Of a stretch of 6,627 nucleotides of DNA, positions 1-5,278 are shown piece by piece. A model generated the notes under the pieces. That model was not told the DNA's origin. It saw nothing but the letters and a program-made list of their open reading frames with translations, and ran no database searches. Within the stretch, counting starts at the first letter, position 1. Each line of letters begins with the position of its first letter. The stretch comes from Gammaproteobacteria bacterium (GTDB lineage: Bacteria; Pseudomonadota; Gammaproteobacteria; Pseudomonadales; Azotimanducaceae), in contig QIDL01000591.1 of the NCBI GenBank assembly GCA_003228415.1, positions 1 to 6,627 on the forward strand, read 5' to 3'. The position numbers and the translations under genes are program-made.

Positions 1-1
1 G

Positions 2-745
2 TCCAATGTCGCCGATGGATTCAGCACAATCGAGAAGTACACCAGATCCACACCCACACGTGTGCAACTTACGCTGACAATGCGGGGTCATCTCGCACAT
101 ATTGGCGTCGGCAGCAATTCAAAGACGACTTCACAGGGTGCCGACGACATGGGGCAGGCGTTGCAGCAATGGGCGAAAGCCAGAGTTCCCCTGACCCAAC
201 TCGCCAACGTGCCGGGCAGGAACCGCTATCTGGCCGTTGGCTCGCCCACCTCCTTCTACTGGGATCCACGATCGCAACGGTCCGAGTGGCTCGACGTTGG
301 CCAGGAGCTTTTCAAGCTCGCTGCCAACAACAATCCAGTCGACCAACTGGTGCTGGCGGACAGCCAGGGCGATTCGATCGGCTATCTGATCGTCTCCGGA
401 ACCCGGCCGTCACGCACCGATGAGCTTGCCGGGAAACGACCGCAGGTGTTGGCCCAGGGTGTTCCGTCCGGACTCATCAACGCTGTGCGGAACAGTATCG
501 ACAACGGTGTGGAATTATCCGCAATGGCCGTTACACCGCCCAGACCCAATTCTGCGCCTGGATGGGTCCTGGTCAGTGGCAACTCGGTCGAGAGCGGCGG
601 GTTGCCGGCGACGTCACCCATTATCAAGGACCTGAAGGCACTGATCGCGAGCGGTGAACGCATCGAAGACATCGCTCTGGAAAGATTGCGTTTCCAGACG
701 ACCAACAGCGGCTACGCAATCGCGACAAACAAACGAATCAAAGCA
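2..745 (+). repeat. Tandem divergent protein repeats (~45-50 aa) in the N-terminal part of the hydrolase
   Basis: The translated sequence repeats one pattern: a short amphipathic helix-like stretch, a strand with L/I-A at its centre, a variable turn, then a strand ending in G-Y/W-hydrophobic. Units counted from the GTG at 62 are about residues 28-62 (ends RYLAVGS), 76-115 (ends GYLIVSG), 133-178 (ends GWVLVSGN) and 180-228 (ends GYAIATN). An earlier unit ending AHIGVGSN runs off the left edge. The form resembles the repeats with a GWV-L-x-G signature in uncharacterised secreted bacterial proteins. From memory, those often read as small helix-plus-hairpin modules. Identity between units is low, so unit borders are approximate. 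A binding or scaffold role is inference. Confidence 0.6.
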
Positions 746-2509
746 GTCAGGATGCGCTGCAGCTCATTCGATGAGGTCAGCACATGGGTCACCACGACGC
801 TCGGCCGCTCGGTCGAATGTGGGGAAATTCCAGAACAGCCGGATAACCGCTGGACATTCAACAAGAACAATCCAGTTGTGCTGGTGATGGTTCATGGAAT
901 CACCAGTGTGCCAGATCCCAGTGATGGTAAGTGCAAGATTCGTGATGTCACCAGGGTTGAGCACTTCTTCTGCTACTGGGGCTGGGAATTCATTGCAGGG
1001 CTGCTCAATTCAGAACCGCAAACCCTTGTAACGGGCAACGCCATCTACCCGTACGGCAGCGGCCGGAAGATGATCTGGAATGCAACCGGTATCGATACCT
1101 ACAACCAAGCCAGGCTGCTACTGGCCACACCTTCGCAACCCGGAGAATTACCGGAACTATCGGCGATGATCACTTTCCGTGACGGATCAAGAAACCTGCC
1201 CAATCAGGGAATCGATGCGATCAATCAGGTCTACGATCAATACCAGCAGTACTTTGGTGATTTCGAGACTCAGCCGGAGATCATATTCATCGGCCACAGT
1301 TTTGGGGGGATTGTCAGCCGCTTCATCATGAACGCGCCACGCAAGTATCTGTCGCCCGAACTCGCAGACAAAGCCCTCTTTCTTCGGGAACGAACCCGCT
1401 ACATCATCGCCGTGGCGACCCCCCATGACGGCTCTCCGATCTCAGACATGGCGATGCAGATGGGGCCGGATGCCGAGCAGGCGGCCGATAACACGGCGGA
1501 GAATTTCGCGGACTGGCTGAAGCTGGTGCCGGGTGTGTTGAAAAGGAATTCGGATATCGAGAAATTACCGAATTTAACCCGCGATCTGGGTGATTTCCTC
1601 AGAGCCGCATTTGAGACCGACGTTCCGGTCACCAACGAATTGACGACAACACGCCTGGCGGTGCTCAACCGCGGGCCGGTAGATCCGTACCGGACCTACC
1701 GAAGCGATGGCAGTGCAATCCCGATATACGCACTCGGCGGGCGCCAGCCAGACTCGGACTACTATCTGCGCAAGCCGGGGATCAAGTCGCAGATGAACTG
1801 GAATGCTCTGGAGAGCGCCCTGAAAATCCTGGCGGATGCCGCGGCGAACAAAAACTCTGGTCGGCCGCGAAAAGTTGGCGAGGCGATCGGCCTGATGCTG
1901 CTCGATGTCATGTTGCACGAGAACAATCTACTCAGTCTCGTGCCCGGCCGATTGGTACCAGCTACCAACACCAATGCCAATGACTTCAACGTAGGACTCA
2001 AATCCGACTGGGGTCGGATGACCTACAACCCCCTGCTGCAGCCACCCGATGGTTCACGTGAGCTGGAAATGTACCTCGACAAAAATCGACGCATCTTCAA
2101 GACCCGGGGACTTCGTAAAATCGAACCGAGCCTGCCATTGCCCGGAGAGCTGGAGTTCTGGTCCAAACCGCGGGCACGCCCGGACGAATGGCCGATGTTC
2201 AACTGGCATGAAAAGGGGGACGGGGAATACGATGCGGATGGGATGGTAGGCATCTCGTCGGCACTCGGTATGCGCCTCGGTACCAGTGACATCTTCCCCC
2301 TCGATCACGGCAAGCAATATTCCCGCGACGGGAGAACCTACTACGGCGGTTGGTACCGACTCTATCGAGGTCCGTGGGACTGGGATAACCACGGACAGAT
2401 ACATCGCAGACATGCCAATTCCAGCTGGCTCTATCGCAACATCATCAGCAAAGCGGGCCCTTACGCGAATTCGCAAAGCACCAGCGGATGGGTGAAGAAC
2501 GGTCAATGA
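2..2509 (+). CDS. Repeat-containing alpha/beta-hydrolase (lipase/esterase-like), 5'-partial
   Basis: This is probably a serine ester hydrolase; its substrate is unknown. The frame is open from the left edge to TGA at 2507-2509. The first GTG (62) has no Shine-Dalgarno, and repeat-like sequence continues upstream of it, so the true start lies outside. Counting the GTG codon as residue 1, residues 1-230 are divergent repeats. The hydrolase fold begins at 271-281 with a hydrophobic strand ending in VHGIT (oxyanion-hole type, H278). The nucleophile elbow GHSFGG puts Ser at 413. VATPHDGSP at 451-459 is typical of lipases. Asp726 (DADGMVGISS) and His777 (DNHGQIH) best fit the rest of the triad. About 270 residues separate Ser413 from Asp726, enough for a large cap or lid. 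Only four cysteines are visible (233, 253, 291, 304), all near the repeat-hydrolase junction, which fits export with disulfides. No signal peptide can be judged. A secreted lipase or a toxin-like phospholipase effector are both possible. The fold is well supported; the function is not. Confidence 0.85.
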   Translation, partial: SNVADGFSTIEKYTRSTPTRVQLTLTMRGHLAHIGVGSNSKTTSQGADDMGQALQQWAKARVPLTQLANVPGRNRYLAVGSPTSFYWDPRSQRSEWLDVGQELFKLAANNNPVDQLVLADSQGDSIGYLIVSGTRPSRTDELAGKRPQVLAQGVPSGLINAVRNSIDNGVELSAMAVTPPRPNSAPGWVLVSGNSVESGGLPATSPIIKDLKALIASGERIEDIALERLRFQTTNSGYAIATNKRIKAVRMRCSSFDEVSTWVTTTLGRSVECGEIPEQPDNRWTFNKNNPVVLVMVHGITSVPDPSDGKCKIRDVTRVEHFFCYWGWEFIAGLLNSEPQTLVTGNAIYPYGSGRKMIWNATGIDTYNQARLLLATPSQPGELPELSAMITFRDGSRNLPNQGIDAINQVYDQYQQYFGDFETQPEIIFIGHSFGGIVSRFIMNAPRKYLSPELADKALFLRERTRYIIAVATPHDGSPISDMAMQMGPDAEQAADNTAENFADWLKLVPGVLKRNSDIEKLPNLTRDLGDFLRAAFETDVPVTNELTTTRLAVLNRGPVDPYRTYRSDGSAIPIYALGGRQPDSDYYLRKPGIKSQMNWNALESALKILADAAANKNSGRPRKVGEAIGLMLLDVMLHENNLLSLVPGRLVPATNTNANDFNVGLKSDWGRMTYNPLLQPPDGSRELEMYLDKNRRIFKTRGLRKIEPSLPLPGELEFWSKPRARPDEWPMFNWHEKGDGEYDADGMVGISSALGMRLGTSDIFPLDHGKQYSRDGRTYYGGWYRLYRGPWDWDNHGQIHRRHANSSWLYRNIISKAGPYANSQSTSGWVKNGQ

Positions 2510-2642
2510 TGTCCCGACATCCATCTCGTTTGTCTGGTGGCGCTCAGGGCCGGCCGGAAAGTCCGTGGGTGCGGCGCCGGTGTTGAGAGCCTCCAGGAAT
2601 CCGAACGACCAGCGGCCTCGATCGGCCGGAAAAGGAGCAACC
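2510..2642. other. Intergenic gap between hydrolase and small lipoprotein genes
   Basis: This GC-rich spacer has no convincing -10 box and no hairpin followed by a T-run. It holds a 10-base direct repeat, CGGCCGGAAA, at 2551-2560 and 2623-2632. It also has a 5-bp stem (CGGCC at 2613-2617 with GGCCG at 2624-2628) just before the Shine-Dalgarno of the next gene. Whether the lipoprotein is co-transcribed with the hydrolase cannot be decided from the sequence. Confidence 0.4.
2632..2637 (+). promoter_or_regulatory. Ribosome binding site AAGGAG fixing the start at 2643
   Basis: A strong AAGGAG lies 5 bases before ATG 2643. It selects this start over the in-frame GTG at 2565. From the ATG, the protein opens directly with a lipoprotein signal peptide. 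Confidence 0.8.
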
Positions 2643-3203
2643 ATGCAACACCCATTCCGAACCACCCTCAGTCCCTTGTTTCTGGCAATCCTGCTCTGGG
2701 GTTGCGGCAATGAGGATACGACGGTTACCGGCCAGAACCTCGTCGCATCACCCCCACCGGGTGCCGCGGCGGTAGCAGAACCAGGGCCGCGGTCGCAATC
2801 TGAGCCAGGACCTGCATTTTGCGGCAAGATGCGTCCTCCGGTGATCGAGGCCGCCTTCGAATTCGGGCTGCGGCTCGCCGAGGTCGACTTTGCCAGCGAT
2901 CTCGAGTGCCGCTACAACCTGGATGTACCCGGGACTCAACTGGCCATGCTCATCTACCGCATCGAGCCGATTGCGATGTACGAAATGTACAGTGAGTCGA
3001 GTCAGAAGACCGCGGACATTCCGAATCTCGGCGAGGAGGCAATTCTCCTGGGTAACGCGCATGTCGAGGTCAATCTGGACAATGAGCGAGCCCTGGAGGT
3101 TTCCCTGAAGATCGACAACCGCGGAGGCGGGTTCACGATGACCCCAGAGAAGGTCACGGAGAACCTCATCAGATTCGCCGGCATGCTCGCGATCAGGCTC
3201 TAA
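2643..3203 (+). CDS. Small lipoprotein with DUF3558-like C-terminal domain
   Basis: Predicted 186-residue lipoprotein of unknown function. The ATG is preceded by a strong AAGGAG, and an upstream in-frame GTG at 2565 would bury the signal peptide. Residues 1-20 are a short signal sequence (R6, hydrophobic 9-18) leading to lipid-attachment Cys21 in LLWGC. Trp at -2 is unusual for a lipobox, but Gly at -1 is standard. Residues after Cys are Gly-Asn, with no Asp retention signal, so outer-membrane sorting is expected. Residues 34-58 form a Pro/Ala/Gly-rich tether. The domain at 59-186 has Cys60 and Cys89, a likely disulfide pair, and IPNLGEEAIL at 126-135. This layout recalls DUF3558-type lipoproteins (Cys early, second Cys in C-x-aromatic, then G-L/I-G-D/E-E-A). 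That assignment is from pattern memory and tentative. The gene follows the hydrolase on the same strand by 133 bp and converges on the tRNA gene 60 bp downstream. Confidence 0.8.
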   Translation: MQHPFRTTLSPLFLAILLWGCGNEDTTVTGQNLVASPPPGAAAVAEPGPRSQSEPGPAFCGKMRPPVIEAAFEFGLRLAEVDFASDLECRYNLDVPGTQLAMLIYRIEPIAMYEMYSESSQKTADIPNLGEEAILLGNAHVEVNLDNERALEVSLKIDNRGGGFTMTPEKVTENLIRFAGMLAIRL

Positions 3204-3263
3204 CAGATCCGTCAACCGTTCTCTACCCGACAAACGTTCCAATCGTCGGCCGCCAGTGGGAGA

Positions 3264-3339
3264 TGGAGCGGGAGACGAGACTCGAACTCGCGACAACCTG
3301 CTTGGGAAGCAGGGACTCTACCAACTGAGTTACTCCCGC
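3264..3339 (-). tRNA. tRNA-Gly(CCC)
   Basis: The minus strand folds into a complete 76-nt cloverleaf. The acceptor is GCGGGAG paired with CTCCCGC, followed by discriminator T and an encoded CCA (3264-3266). The D-arm is ACTC/GAGT around AGTTGGTA. The anticodon stem CCTGC/GCAGG encloses loop TTCCCAA, giving anticodon CCC (3304-3306), which reads GGG. The variable loop is five bases, and the T-arm GCGAG/CTCGT encloses TTCGAGT. One G-U pair occurs at the base of the T-stem; all other stem pairs are Watson-Crick. The acceptor and anticodon arms match bacterial glycine tRNAs. It has its own promoter. No terminator is visible after its 3' end. Confidence 0.96.
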
Positions 3340-3352
3340 ACTCTCGACTCGC

Positions 3353-3381
3353 ATCTTATGCCGAGTTGCAGGATCTGACAA
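3353..3381 (-). promoter_or_regulatory. Sigma-70-type promoter of tRNA-Gly
   Basis: On the minus strand, TTGTCA (3376-3381, 5 of 6 to the -35 consensus) is separated by exactly 17 bases from TAAGAT (3353-3358, 4 of 6 to the -10 consensus). The mature tRNA 5' end is 13 bases further on, leaving room for a short leader. The sequence after the -10 (GCGAGTC) is GC-rich, as in stringently controlled stable-RNA promoters; that regulation is inference. Confidence 0.75.
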
Positions 3382-3510
3382 AGTCCATGACAGATCCTCG
3401 AAGCACAACGGAATCAATGTCTCCCAGTCGGTCAGCCACCGCAGGGCCATTTGCCAAGCGCCCGACCTTTTGAGAAAGTCCCGCGTTCTATCAATCCGGG
3501 GAACAACGGG
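3382..3510. other. Leader region upstream of the amidohydrolase gene
   Basis: This stretch should hold the amidohydrolase promoter, diverging from the tRNA promoter. I see no -35/-10 pair with good spacing. TTGAGA (3470-3475) and TATCAA (3489-3494) are only 13 bases apart. No riboswitch-like fold or operator palindrome was recognised. GGGGA at 3498-3502, 8 bases before ATG 3511, is an acceptable Shine-Dalgarno. Confidence 0.4.
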
Positions 3511-5277
3511 ATGTACCAGCTTTCTTCACGCCGATGTCTCGGCACACTGCTACTGATCACTGTCTTCACCCTCGGCGCCTGCAGCCAGGAATCGCCCCAG
3601 GCACCAGAAACACCGGCACAACCCGAGATCATCGCCGATCTGGTGCTCCGTGGCGGCAAGGTCGCCACGGTGGATCCTGCCATCGGCGAAACCGAAGCCA
3701 TCGCCGTATCGGGACACGAAGTGCTGGCGGTAGGCAGCAATGAAGAAATCTCAGCCTATATCGGGAGCGCCACTGAAGTGGTGGAACTCGACGGTCGCTT
3801 CGTGATGCCGGGTTTCATCGAAGGCCACGGCCACTTCATGAGCCTGGGCCGGGCCAGGCAGATCCTCGATCTCAATAGTGTGAAGAACTGGGAAGAAGTG
3901 GTGAACATGGTGGCCATCGCTGTGGACCAGGCCCAGCCCGGCGAGTGGATATTCGGCCGCGGCTGGCATCAGGAGAAGTGGGATGCGGTACCGGAAGATG
4001 CGGTGCAAGGTGTGCCGCGTAACGACACTCTGAACAGAGTAGCTCCCGACAACCCGGTGCTGCTCGGTCATGCCAGCGGCCACGCTGCATTCGTCAACGA
4101 TGCCGCCCTTGCCGCAGCCGCCATCGAGGACGCCACCGAAGACCCACCCGGTGGCACCATTGTTCGAACACCTGAAGGCAAAGCCACGGGGTTGTTGCGA
4201 GAGTCGGCGCAGAGACTGGTCAACGCCGCGGTGGCGTCGTATGAATCGTGTAAAAGCGCAGATGAAACAGATCAGATCCTCAGGCAGCAGGTATTTCTGG
4301 CTTCCCAGGAAGCGCTCGCTCATGGCGTGACTTCCTTTCACGACGCCGGTGCTTCGTTCGAAACCATCGACTTTTTCAAAAAGCTCGAGGAAGAGGGCGC
4401 GCTGCCGATCCGCCTCTACGTCATGGTGCGCAACGAGAGCAACGAGGACATGGACGCAAAGTTGCCCGATTATCGCATGCTCGCCGAGGCCAACGACTTC
4501 CTCACCGTCCGCTCGATCAAACGCCAGATCGATGGCGCGCTCGGCGCTCACGGAGCCTGGCTGCTGGAACCCTACGAGGATCTGACACAAACCTCCGGGC
4601 TGGTGCTGGAAGAAGTGGCAGACATCGAGCGAACAGCCGAGATAGCCGTAAAACACGGCTTCCAGGTCAACGTCCACGCCATTGGCGATCGGGCCAATCG
4701 CGAAACCCTCGACATCTACCAGCGGGTTTTCGAGCGAACTGGCGTCGACGGCAGCGAACTGCGCTGGCGGATAGAGCATGCGCAGCATATCGACCCGGCC
4801 GACGTCCCGCGGTTCGCCCAACTCGGGGTGATCGCCGCCATGCAGGGCATACACTGTACATCGGACGGTCCGTGGCTGGCATCCAGGCTCGGCGAGGAGC
4901 GTACCCGACTGACTTCCTATCCGTGGCGTGATCTCATCGATTCCGGAGCGATCATCGCCAATGGTACCGACGTTCCGGTGGAGCCCATCGACCCCATTGC
5001 TTCCTACTACGCATCCGTTTCGCGGATGACCCGGGATGGCACCCGCTTCTATCCGGAGCAGGTGATGACCCGACAGGAGGCACTGGAGAGTTATACGATC
5101 AACAACGCCATCGCCGCCTTCGAGGAGGATCTCAAGGGTAGCCTGACCCCCGGCAAGCTGGCCGATATCGTGGTGCTTTCGCAGGATCTGCTCACGGTGG
5201 ATGAGGATCTGATTCCTGAAACCAGGATCGATCTGACGATTGTCGGTGGGGTGATCAGTTATCGGCGCGGCACTTGA
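3511..5277 (+). CDS. YtcJ-like metal-dependent amidohydrolase, lipoprotein-anchored
   Basis: Predicted 588-residue amidohydrolase of the Amidohydro_3/YtcJ group, which includes N-substituted formamide deformylase. The reaction is likely hydrolysis of a C-N bond; the substrate is unknown. ATG 3511 is chosen because the protein then opens with a lipoprotein signal: R7-R8, hydrophobic 10-22, lipobox LGAC with Cys24. The in-frame TTG at 3451 would add 20 residues ahead of it. Ser25 follows Cys, so outer-membrane sorting is expected. A small beta domain at 41-100 precedes the barrel. Putative metal and catalytic residues are His106 and His108 (EGHGHF), Lys337 in SIKRQIDGALG (the barrel lysine position), His389 (VHAIGDRAN, Asp393), His423 (RIEHAQH) and Asp487 (NGTDVPVEP). 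The C-terminal YTINNAIAAFEEDLKGSLTPGKLADIVVL is the usual family ending. The gene appears full length and intact, and the DUF748 gene follows after one base. Family assignment is firm; the substrate cannot be told. Confidence 0.93.
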   Translation: MYQLSSRRCLGTLLLITVFTLGACSQESPQAPETPAQPEIIADLVLRGGKVATVDPAIGETEAIAVSGHEVLAVGSNEEISAYIGSATEVVELDGRFVMPGFIEGHGHFMSLGRARQILDLNSVKNWEEVVNMVAIAVDQAQPGEWIFGRGWHQEKWDAVPEDAVQGVPRNDTLNRVAPDNPVLLGHASGHAAFVNDAALAAAAIEDATEDPPGGTIVRTPEGKATGLLRESAQRLVNAAVASYESCKSADETDQILRQQVFLASQEALAHGVTSFHDAGASFETIDFFKKLEEEGALPIRLYVMVRNESNEDMDAKLPDYRMLAEANDFLTVRSIKRQIDGALGAHGAWLLEPYEDLTQTSGLVLEEVADIERTAEIAVKHGFQVNVHAIGDRANRETLDIYQRVFERTGVDGSELRWRIEHAQHIDPADVPRFAQLGVIAAMQGIHCTSDGPWLASRLGEERTRLTSYPWRDLIDSGAIIANGTDVPVEPIDPIASYYASVSRMTRDGTRFYPEQVMTRQEALESYTINNAIAAFEEDLKGSLTPGKLADIVVLSQDLLTVDEDLIPETRIDLTIVGGVISYRRGT

Positions 5278-5278
5278 G

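Noticed and set aside
2543..2560. GGCCGGCC palindrome after the hydrolase stop as a terminator
   Set aside because: The stem is self-overlapping with no room for a loop, and no T-run follows.
2565..2642. GTG at 2565 as start of the small lipoprotein
   Set aside because: It adds 26 polar residues ahead of a signal peptide. ATG 2643 has a strong AAGGAG at proper distance.
2054..2827. 257-codon minus-strand open frame across the hydrolase 3' end and the lipoprotein 5' end
   Set aside because: It overlaps two supported genes, has no plausible start context and shows no domain.
3451..3494. Possible promoter for the amidohydrolase (TTGCCA or TTGAGA with downstream AT-rich hexamers)
   Set aside because: Spacing is too short (13 bases for TTGAGA to TATCAA) or the -10 match is poor (3 of 6), so no promoter is called.
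3451..3510. TTG at 3451 as start of the amidohydrolase
   Set aside because: It lacks a Shine-Dalgarno and would place 20 charged or polar residues before the lipoprotein signal.
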